Shown here piece after piece: positions 8,825 to 16,046 of a DNA stretch of 64,000 nt. The DNA comes from Marinomonas polaris DSM 16579 (lineage in GTDB: Bacteria > Pseudomonadota > Gammaproteobacteria > Pseudomonadales > Marinomonadaceae), in NCBI RefSeq assembly GCF_900129155.1, contig NZ_FQVF01000006.1:1-64000 (forward strand), given 5' to 3'. The notes under the pieces were generated by a model. It did no database searches, was not told where the DNA came from, and saw only the letters and a program-made list of their open reading frames with translations. Both the position numbers and the translations under genes were made by a program. Every line of letters begins with the position of its first letter. The first letter of the stretch is position 1.

Positions 8825-9886
8825 GTGAAAGCTTCTGTTCCGATGTCGAGTGTTCGCTATCTTTTAAAAGCGGTTGAGGGTCAAGGTTTGGACCGTCAGT
8901 CGGTGTTAGACAGTTTAGAATTAACACAAGATGAAATAGAGCAGAGCGACTCATTCCCCGCTTATCGTTACGGAATGCTTTACCAAAAAATCATGTGGCT
9001 CATGCAAGATGAGTCGTTTGGTATGCTAAGTGGTGGTAAGGTTCCAAACGGTACTTTCAGAATGATGTGCCTTTGTATCATACATGCACGAAGTCTTGCT
9101 CATGCCTTGTATCGTTGTAGTGATTTTTATGAGATTTGCCGAGGTCCAACGGTTAAACCGGTGTTGATTAAAAAAGGTCGATTCGCCATGGTGACCTTTG
9201 CACCTTTGGATTCTTCAGTAGAAAATATCAGCGAGCTAGTCGAACCAGAATCAAAAGAGCAGTTAAGAACAACCCTTTCCATGTGGCATCATTTCATTTG
9301 TTGGTTAATTGGGCGTCGATTAAACTTGAAAGCGGCTTACTTCACCAGTGAGCGTCCAGACGATGTAGAATATTACAAAACTCTTTTCCAATCTGAAGTT
9401 AGATTTAACCAACACGCTAACGCTTTAGTATTTCCTGCCACCTACCTTGATATGCCCATTGTTCAAACAGAAGATAGCTTGAGAGGCTTCTTAAAAACGG
9501 CGCCTTATCAGTTATTGGTAATGGTAGAAAACGACAACAGCTTAAAATCACAAGTCATGGCCATGCTAGGGAAGGATTTCTCACGAGAAATGCCGAGTGC
9601 CGATGAAGTAGCGAGTGCTCTTAATATGAGTGTATCGACACTACGCCGGCGTCTAAATGACGAAAAAACCTCCTACCAAAATATCAAGGATGAATGCCGT
9701 AAAGAAGCGGCAATTACCTATATGAACGCTCCTCAGTTAAGCATCAATGATATCGCCGCGTTAATGGGATTTGATGAACCGAGTGCTTTTTTCCGTTCTT
9801 TTAAAAAATGGACGGGGATGACGCCAGGCGAATATCGAAAAAGTGAGGAATACTTAAAGTTTGGTAAAGCAATGAAACGCCCATAA
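8825..9886 (+). CDS. AraC-family transcriptional regulator
   Basis: This regulator of about 353 residues has an N-terminal effector-binding domain of the Arabinose_bd type (residues about 15-210) and a C-terminal pair of helix-turn-helix motifs. MSVSTLRRRLNDEKTSYQNI is the first and SINDIAALMGFDEPSAFFRSFKKWTGMTPGEYR the second, here described by position near the C terminus. The GTG at 8825 has AAGGTG six bases upstream and is preferred over a TTG at 8804. Relatives of this architecture (OruR/ArgR-like) respond to small metabolites. It may control the acyl-CoA dehydrogenase 140 bases downstream. Confidence 0.85.
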   Translation: MKASVPMSSVRYLLKAVEGQGLDRQSVLDSLELTQDEIEQSDSFPAYRYGMLYQKIMWLMQDESFGMLSGGKVPNGTFRMMCLCIIHARSLAHALYRCSDFYEICRGPTVKPVLIKKGRFAMVTFAPLDSSVENISELVEPESKEQLRTTLSMWHHFICWLIGRRLNLKAAYFTSERPDDVEYYKTLFQSEVRFNQHANALVFPATYLDMPIVQTEDSLRGFLKTAPYQLLVMVENDNSLKSQVMAMLGKDFSREMPSADEVASALNMSVSTLRRRLNDEKTSYQNIKDECRKEAAITYMNAPQLSINDIAALMGFDEPSAFFRSFKKWTGMTPGEYRKSEEYLKFGKAMKRP

Positions 9887-10026
9887 ATTATACCTTTAAT
9901 GCCTTTTATTTTATGCCGTGAATGTATTTGTCAGAAATATAGGCCTGAATTGTTATTGAGAGATTTACTATATTTTCCCATCCTATAGACATAAATCCGC
10001 TCGGATAACTAACCGGAGAATAAAAA

Positions 10027-11796
10027 ATGAGCGAATACCTATATCCAATCAATGACATTCTATTCAGCTTACGTTCTGTTGCTAAAACAGAGCGCCTTAC
10101 ACCTTATTTAGAAGATAGCGTTGATAACGATCTGTTAGAAGCGATTCTTGGAGAGGCAGGTAAATTAGCCGAACAAGTTATCGCGCCTATCAACGCCAGT
10201 GGAGACAAAGAAGGCTCGCGGGTAGAAAATGGTGAGGTGATCGAAGCAAAAGGCTTTAAAGAAGCCTTCAAGGCGTATTCAGAAGGAGGTTGGATCGGTT
10301 TATCCGGCGACCCAGAATACGGTGGCCAAGGCCTTCCTTCTTATGTAGCAACTGCCGTTAACGAAGGTGTTCAAGCAGCCAACCTAGCTTTTTCTTTGTG
10401 CCCTTTGTTGAGTCTAGGAGCAATTGAGGCGATTAGCTTACATGCTAGCGCTGAGTTAAAAAATTTATACCTTCCTAAAATGTTGGCTGGCGAATGGGCC
10501 GGCACAATGAATCTTACTGAGCCTGCTGCCGGCTCAGATCTCGCTGCCATTGCCTGTAAAGCCACGGCAGATGGTGATGTATTTCGTATCAAAGGACAAA
10601 AGATATTCATCACTTGGGGTGATCATCAGATGAGTGACAACATCATTCATTTGGTATTAGCGCGTCTACCAAATGCTCCAGATGGTGTGAAAGGCATTTC
10701 TTTGTTTATCGTCCCAAAATTTATTTTAGATGATTTAGGTAAGCCTGCTCATCGAAATGATGTCCAAGTAGTTTCCGTTGAACATAAAATGGGCATTCAT
10801 GCATCACCAACGTGTGTAATGAGCTTTGGCGATAAAGAAGGCGCTGTTGGCTACCTTGTTGGTCAAGAGAACGAAGGCATAAAAGCCATGTTCACTATGA
10901 TGAACAATGCAAGACAAGGTGTTGGCTTACAAGGTTTGGCTATCTCAGAGCGAGCATATCAGCAAGCACTAGCCTATGCGAAAGAGCGTAAACAGGGAAT
11001 GAATGCCGAGCGAACAGCTCGCGCTGCTATTATCGAGCACCCTGATGTACTTCGTATGCTGATGACAATGAAGTCACAAATAGATGCGATGCGTTCTCTT
11101 ATCTATGTTGCTGCGGTTGAAAATGATATGTCTCATCTTGCTTCAGGGGACGATAAAAAACACGCTATTGCTCGTACTGCTCTGTATACACCTATCGTTA
11201 AAGGCTGGATAACTGAGCAAGCTCAAGAAATTACTTCCTTAGCGGTTCAAGTTCATGGAGGTATGGGCTTCATTGAAGAGACAGGCGTTGCTCAACATGC
11301 GCGTGATGCACGAATTCTACCGATTTATGAAGGTACGAATGGTATACAAGCAATTGATTTGATTGGCCGTAAATTGCATTCAGACAAAGGTGCCGCCATG
11401 ATGTCGTTGCTAGCAGACATTGAAGCTGAAGTAGCCGAATGGCAAACATCCTCTGTTAGTGCTTATGCAGATAAAGTGAAGGCAGTACTAGATCAAGCTA
11501 AAATGGCAACCGAGACTTGTTTAACTGCTATGCAAAAGAATCCTGTTTTAGGTACAGGCTTAGCGTATTCTTATATGATGTTAATGGGCTATTTGGTTGG
11601 TGCTTGGTTACAAGTAAGAGCCTTACACGCTGCGCAGAATGATGAAAAGCTCGATGAATCACAAAAAAGCTCTTGGGAGCATTCGGTAGCATTTTATTGT
11701 GATCATGTTTTGCCGAGAGCTTTAGGGCATATTCATTCCATAATGTTTGGATCAACAACAGTTGACAATCTAAACAAAAATGTTTTCAATCGATGA
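10027..11796 (+). CDS. Acyl-CoA dehydrogenase, long (about 590-residue) type
   Basis: This is a 589-residue FAD enzyme that should oxidise an acyl-CoA to the trans-2-enoyl-CoA. It has the three-part acyl-CoA dehydrogenase core (NLTEPAAGSDLAAI and GQKIFITWGDH flavin/substrate motifs) plus an extra C-terminal helical domain. The probable catalytic glutamate is in IYEGTNGIQAIDLIGRKL. The family includes FadE-like enzymes and DmdC, which acts on methylmercaptopropionyl-CoA in DMSP breakdown; sequence alone does not settle the substrate. ETF-QO follows 53 bases later, so electrons probably pass from this enzyme through ETF to quinone. A good ribosome-binding site (CCGGAGA) precedes the start. Confidence 0.9.
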   Translation: MSEYLYPINDILFSLRSVAKTERLTPYLEDSVDNDLLEAILGEAGKLAEQVIAPINASGDKEGSRVENGEVIEAKGFKEAFKAYSEGGWIGLSGDPEYGGQGLPSYVATAVNEGVQAANLAFSLCPLLSLGAIEAISLHASAELKNLYLPKMLAGEWAGTMNLTEPAAGSDLAAIACKATADGDVFRIKGQKIFITWGDHQMSDNIIHLVLARLPNAPDGVKGISLFIVPKFILDDLGKPAHRNDVQVVSVEHKMGIHASPTCVMSFGDKEGAVGYLVGQENEGIKAMFTMMNNARQGVGLQGLAISERAYQQALAYAKERKQGMNAERTARAAIIEHPDVLRMLMTMKSQIDAMRSLIYVAAVENDMSHLASGDDKKHAIARTALYTPIVKGWITEQAQEITSLAVQVHGGMGFIEETGVAQHARDARILPIYEGTNGIQAIDLIGRKLHSDKGAAMMSLLADIEAEVAEWQTSSVSAYADKVKAVLDQAKMATETCLTAMQKNPVLGTGLAYSYMMLMGYLVGAWLQVRALHAAQNDEKLDESQKSSWEHSVAFYCDHVLPRALGHIHSIMFGSTTVDNLNKNVFNR

Positions 11797-11849
11797 AAAG
11801 CATTTCATGACTATAGAGAATGCCCTAAAAAAATAAAATGGGAGGCAAC

Positions 11850-13499
11850 ATGTCAGATAGAGAAGTAATGGAATTTGATGTTTTAATCGTCGGTGGTGGA
11901 CCTGCTGGGTTATCTGCTGCTTGCCGTATTATGCAAAAAGCGCAGGCTGAAGAAAAAGAAATCAGCGTTTGCTTGGTTGAAAAAGGTTCTGAAATAGGCG
12001 CGCACATACTATCTGGTGCCGTTGTTGATCCAACCGCTTTAACCGAGCTGTTCCCAGAATGGCAAGAAATGGGCGCGCCATTAAATACCAAAGTAAACGT
12101 CGACGAACTGCATTGGTTAGGTTCGGAAACAACGTCTAAAAAGTTTAGCAATTGGATGGTACCGAAAACCCTCCACAACGATGGAAATTATATCATTAGC
12201 CTTGGCAACCTATGTCGCTGGCTTGCTGAACAAGCGGAATCTTTAGGTGTTGAAGTCTTCCCTGGTTTTTCTGCGGCACATATTGCTTACGATGATAAAG
12301 GCAATGTTGAAGGTGTTATTACGGGGGATATGGGGTTAGCTGAAGATGGCTCTGAAAAAGATGGCTTCATGCCCGGTATGTTGCTGAAGGCTAAATACAC
12401 CATCTTTTCTGAAGGTTGCCGTGGGCATTTGGGGAAAGAGCTTCTTGCTCGTTTTGAATTGGATAAAGGCAAGGCGCCTCAGCATTACGGTCTTGGCATA
12501 AAAGAGTTGTGGGATGTTCCTGAATCTCAAAGTAAGCCAGGAACGGTTCTTCATACAGCTGGTTGGCCGTTAGGTAACGAAGCAGGCGGCGGCGGTTTTT
12601 TATATCATTTAGAAAACAATCAAGTGGTCGTTGGGCTGATTGTCGACCTGAACTATAAAAACCCATATTTGAGCCCTTATGAAGAATTCCAAAAATATAA
12701 GCACCATCCAATCATAGCTGAGCATTTAAAGGGTGCCAAACGCGTTTCTTATGGTGCTAGAGCCATTGCCAAAGGTGGTTGGGCGTCGTTGCCTAAAATG
12801 AGTTTCCCTGGTGGGTTAGTGATTGGCTGTGATGCCGGTACATTAAACCCAGCTAAGATCAAAGGCACTCATACGGCAATGAAGAGTGGCATGTTAGCGG
12901 CAGAAAGTATTTATGACGCGCTGCAAGCAGAAACGCCAGTAGCAGATTTAGTTCAATTTAATGACGCAATGCGTAATTCGTGGTTAGGGAAAGAATTACA
13001 ACAAGCACGTAACTTTGTTCCAGTGATGCATAAACTTGGTACTTTCTGGGGTGGCGCTTATAACTGGTTAGATCAGAATATTTTCTCTGGCGGTTTGCCA
13101 TTCACTTTCAATGATATGACACCAGACTATGCGTGCATGGAATTGGCTGAAAAACACGTAGCGCCAGACTATAAAAAGCCAGATGGATTATTGAGTTTTG
13201 ACAAACTGTCTTCCGTATTTTTGTCGAATACTAACCATGAAGAGAATCAACCGTGCCACCTTAAATTAAAAGATGCGGCGATTCCGATTCAAAGTAATTT
13301 ACCAAAATATAATGAGCCTGCTCAACGATATTGTCCGGCTGGCGTTTATGAAGTCGTTGAGTCCAATAATGAATCTATCTTTCAGATAAATTCACAAAAC
13401 TGTATTCATTGTAAAACCTGTGATATCAAAGATCCTGCGCAGAATATCACATGGGTAACGCCAGAAGGTTCTGGTGGGCCAAACTACCCAAATATGTAG
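11850..13499 (+). CDS. Electron transfer flavoprotein-ubiquinone oxidoreductase
   Basis: This is a 549-residue membrane-associated flavoprotein that passes electrons from ETF to ubiquinone. It has an N-terminal FAD-binding GGGPAGLSAACR motif, then HILSGAVVDP, then a C-terminal ferredoxin-like 4Fe-4S segment (YCPAGVYE, then CIHCKTCDIKDPAQNI with three of the four cysteines). The ATG at 11850 is preferred because GGGAGG lies at 11840-11845 inside the longer open frame that begins at 11838. The genes for the ETF alpha and beta subunits are not in the window. Confidence 0.94.
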   Translation: MSDREVMEFDVLIVGGGPAGLSAACRIMQKAQAEEKEISVCLVEKGSEIGAHILSGAVVDPTALTELFPEWQEMGAPLNTKVNVDELHWLGSETTSKKFSNWMVPKTLHNDGNYIISLGNLCRWLAEQAESLGVEVFPGFSAAHIAYDDKGNVEGVITGDMGLAEDGSEKDGFMPGMLLKAKYTIFSEGCRGHLGKELLARFELDKGKAPQHYGLGIKELWDVPESQSKPGTVLHTAGWPLGNEAGGGGFLYHLENNQVVVGLIVDLNYKNPYLSPYEEFQKYKHHPIIAEHLKGAKRVSYGARAIAKGGWASLPKMSFPGGLVIGCDAGTLNPAKIKGTHTAMKSGMLAAESIYDALQAETPVADLVQFNDAMRNSWLGKELQQARNFVPVMHKLGTFWGGAYNWLDQNIFSGGLPFTFNDMTPDYACMELAEKHVAPDYKKPDGLLSFDKLSSVFLSNTNHEENQPCHLKLKDAAIPIQSNLPKYNEPAQRYCPAGVYEVVESNNESIFQINSQNCIHCKTCDIKDPAQNITWVTPEGSGGPNYPNM

Positions 13500-13615
13500 T
13501 AGTCCAAAGTGTTGGAACAAACGGATCACTTATATCTGCTCCGTTTGTTCTTATTCACTACTGGATTTCATATTTCGACTGATCAATAATAGTACCCTTC
13601 AAAAAGGGGAATCCT

Positions 13616-14065
13616 ATGCGCTTGTGGGTTGATGCCGACGCCTGTCCAAATGTTATTAAAACCATTCTTTTTCGTGCTGCTGAACGCCTTGAGATCCCTT
13701 GTATTTTAGTGGCCAATCAAGCCATATCTATTCCACCATCAAAATGGATCGAACGCCGTGTGGTGAGTTCGGGCTTTGATGTTGCTGATAATTACATTGT
13801 CGATAATATCGACATTAAAGACTTGGTGATTACTGCGGATATTCCTTTGGCATCTGATGTGATCGAAAAAGGCGCCTTAGCAATTAACCCACGTGGAGAA
13901 CTTTATACAAAAGAAAATATTAAACAGCGTCTGGGTATGCGAGACTTCATGGAACAGATGCGCTCTTCGGGTATTCAAACGGGAGGTCCTGCTGTATTCA
14001 ACCAGCAAGATAGAATGGCTTTTGCAAACACATTAGATAAGTTATTAGCCCAAAGGATCAAATAA
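13616..14065 (+). CDS. yaiI: UPF0178 family protein (YaiI/YqxD)
   Basis: This 149-residue protein matches the UPF0178/YaiI family, with a PIN-like fold. [10 protein letters not shown] lies at the N terminus, DNYIVDNI and [16 protein letters not shown] in the middle, and [17 protein letters not shown] after that. Conserved acidic residues suggest a metal-dependent nuclease-like site, but no activity is established for the family as far as I know. AAAGGGGA gives a strong ribosome-binding site. Confidence 0.9.
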   Translation: MRLWVDADACPNVIKTILFRAAERLEIPCILVANQAISIPPSKWIERRVVSSGFDVADNYIVDNIDIKDLVITADIPLASDVIEKGALAINPRGELYTKENIKQRLGMRDFMEQMRSSGIQTGGPAVFNQQDRMAFANTLDKLLAQRIK

Positions 14066-14080
14066 AGGCTTTTGTTGAGG

Positions 14081-14126
14081 AATCTGGAAAATATTTGGTG
14101 AATATTTGGTGAATATTTTCCAGATT
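14081..14126. repeat. 15-bp perfect inverted repeat with nested direct repeat, upstream of ndh
   Basis: AATCTGGAAAATATT at 14081-14095 is exactly inverted at 14112-14126. An 11-base unit AATATTTGGTG is repeated in tandem at 14090-14100 and 14101-14111, and the next bases begin a third copy. No T-run follows, so it is a poor intrinsic terminator. The position, 25 bases before the ndh ATG, would suit an operator or an RNA hairpin controlling ndh. Confidence 0.7.
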
Positions 14127-14151
14127 ATTCAATGTTTATAGGTGATTTTAT

Positions 14152-15441
14152 ATGAAAAAAATCGTTGTTGTTGGCGGTGGCGCCGGTGGTTTGGAACTAA
14201 TTACCAAGCTAGGTCATAGTTTTGGAAAAAAACGGCAAGCAGAAATTGTGCTTATCGACAGAAGCCAGACTCACATATGGAAACCTCTGTTACATGAAGT
14301 TGCCACAGGGTCTCTGGATATTAATAATGATGGCGTGAATTACAGAGCTCACGCCGCTAAACACCATTATCAGTTTCAATTAGGCACTCTAATGGGAGTT
14401 GACCCAGAAGCACGGACTTTGACACTAGATTCTCTTTCTGATGATATGGGCCATATTGTTTTACCTGAGCGAACCATTTCTTATGACATTCTTGTCATGG
14501 CAGTAGGTAGTGTAAGTAATGATTTTGGCACTCCTGGCGTATTAGAGCATTGCTACTTCTTAGACTCTCATAAACAAGCTGAGCGCTTCCAGCAGGCTCT
14601 TTTGAATCAGTTCTTACGTGTTCATCAGGAAGGAACGGATGCTAAATTGAAGCTAGCCATTGTTGGTGGTGGTGCAACGGGCGTTGAATTGTCTGCCGAG
14701 CTGTTCCATGTTGCCGATATGCTAAAAGCTTATGGCATGCCAGAGATGTCTGGTAGACGAGTTAATATTCAACTTATCGAAGCCGGTCCGCGAATTTTAG
14801 CCGCTTTACCAGATCGAATTGCCTCCTTAGCAACAAAAGAACTACTTCGCTTAGGCGTAACTGTTAGTCAAAGCACTCGTGTTGTGCGTGCTTATGACCG
14901 AGGTTTTCAAACTGCAGATGAGAAAAATATTGAAGCAGATCTCATGATTTGGGCTGCGGGTGTAAAAGCACCAGACTTCGTAGCCAAGATTGAAGGCTTT
15001 GAAACCACGAGAAACAACCAAATATTGGTTAAAGGGACATTACAGACAACAGGGTTTGAGAACATTTATGTGATCGGTGACTGCTGTGCATGCAAACAAG
15101 CTGATGGTTCTTTTGTTCCGCCTAGAGCGCAATCTGCTCACCAAATGGCTTCGTTAGTGTTTGATAACATCAAAGCGTCTTTCTTGAGCGAACCATTAAA
15201 AGAATACACTTATAAAGATTATGGATCCTTAGTTAACCTGAGCCGTTATAGCACAGTGGGTAATCTAATGGGGAACCTGATGGGCGGCTCCATGTTTATA
15301 GAAGGACGTATTGCTCGTTTCGTTTATGTTTCCCTATACCGACTTCACCTCATTGCTATACATGGTTGGTTCAAAGCCACAGTGATCATGGCAGCGCAAA
15401 AAATTGGTAAGGTCGTCAAGCCAAAGCTTAAGCTACATTAA
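14152..15441 (+). CDS. ndh: NADH dehydrogenase type II
   Basis: This 429-residue non-proton-pumping NADH:quinone oxidoreductase works on the inner face of the cytoplasmic membrane. The FAD-binding VVVGGGAGGLEL is at the N terminus and a second dinucleotide-binding motif (AIVGGGATGVELSAEL) lies near residue 170. The segment IYVIGDCCACKQADG and the PPRAQSAHQMA quinone-site motif are present. The C-terminal helices resemble membrane-binding amphipathic helices. A terminator follows. The symmetric element at 14081-14126 may regulate it. Confidence 0.93.
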   Translation: MKKIVVVGGGAGGLELITKLGHSFGKKRQAEIVLIDRSQTHIWKPLLHEVATGSLDINNDGVNYRAHAAKHHYQFQLGTLMGVDPEARTLTLDSLSDDMGHIVLPERTISYDILVMAVGSVSNDFGTPGVLEHCYFLDSHKQAERFQQALLNQFLRVHQEGTDAKLKLAIVGGGATGVELSAELFHVADMLKAYGMPEMSGRRVNIQLIEAGPRILAALPDRIASLATKELLRLGVTVSQSTRVVRAYDRGFQTADEKNIEADLMIWAAGVKAPDFVAKIEGFETTRNNQILVKGTLQTTGFENIYVIGDCCACKQADGSFVPPRAQSAHQMASLVFDNIKASFLSEPLKEYTYKDYGSLVNLSRYSTVGNLMGNLMGGSMFIEGRIARFVYVSLYRLHLIAIHGWFKATVIMAAQKIGKVVKPKLKLH

Positions 15442-15470
15442 TTCCTAGCCTACACAAGTTACTCAGAAAG

Positions 15471-15498
15471 CCGAGTCATTACGAACTCGGTTTTTTTT
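15471..15498 (+). terminator. Rho-independent terminator after ndh
   Basis: A CCGAGT/ACTCGG stem with an eight-base loop is followed by eight T residues. Confidence 0.88.
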
Positions 15499-15536
15499 GC
15501 TTCAAATTTCTTATTCAGTCGTTATTGTAGTAAAGC

Positions 15537-15568
15537 TTGACCTATGTGCTACATACAGGTTTTACACT
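15537..15568 (+). promoter_or_regulatory. MerR-type promoter and operator of the copper operon
   Basis: A -35 element TTGACC (15537-15542) and a -10-like TACACT (15563-15568) are separated by 20 bases, longer than the usual 17. A 21-base imperfect dyad runs from ACCT at 15540 to AGGT at 15560 in the spacer (7 of 10 pairs match). This is the arrangement MerR-family activators need to untwist the promoter. It lies 35 bases before the merR start and so should make the regulator autoregulated. Confidence 0.7.
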
Positions 15569-15602
15569 ATGGTTATAGTTCAGATATTTCAAAGGAGTTT
15601 CT

Positions 15603-16013
15603 ATGCGAGTAAGTGAGCTAGCCAAAAAAACCAATGTAACGGCTGAAACTGTCCGCCATTACACAAGGCTTGGGCTGATCCGTGCTGAGCGAGATCCAAA
15701 CAATGGTTATCAGTTATACGACAAGGTGGCATTGCAGCGATTAAATTTCATTCGCCAAGCCAGTGATTTAGGGTTCAGCTTAAAGCAAATCGAAGAGATT
15801 TTTCATCAATCCGATAGTGGTGATTCACCTTGTCCTATGGTTCGTGATTTATTGGAAAAAAAAGTTCCAGAAACCAAACTAAAAATAGCTCAACTGCAAG
15901 CGCATTTAGTCAAAATGGAAGACGCGTTAGCAGCTTGGGAAAGTATGCCAAATGGTGCTCCTGATGGTCATTCAATTTGTTGTTTGATTGAAGACTGGGA
16001 AGAGATCAAGTAG
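15603..16013 (+). CDS. MerR-family heavy-metal-responsive regulator
   Basis: This 136-residue MerR regulator has an N-terminal winged helix (MRVSELAKKTNVTAETVRHY), a dimerisation helix and cysteines suited to metal binding (SPCPMVRD near residue 78, and HSICCLIEDW near the C terminus). It sits 33 bases before copA, so copper (CueR-like) is the likely inducer. The C-terminal double cysteine is less like the classical CueR CX7C loop and more like ZntR/PbrR types, so the exact metal is uncertain. The start has an AAAGGAG ribosome-binding site. Confidence 0.88.
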   Translation: MRVSELAKKTNVTAETVRHYTRLGLIRAERDPNNGYQLYDKVALQRLNFIRQASDLGFSLKQIEEIFHQSDSGDSPCPMVRDLLEKKVPETKLKIAQLQAHLVKMEDALAAWESMPNGAPDGHSICCLIEDWEEIK

Positions 16014-16046
16014 GGCTATTAATAGCGATATAAGAGGAGGGTAGAA

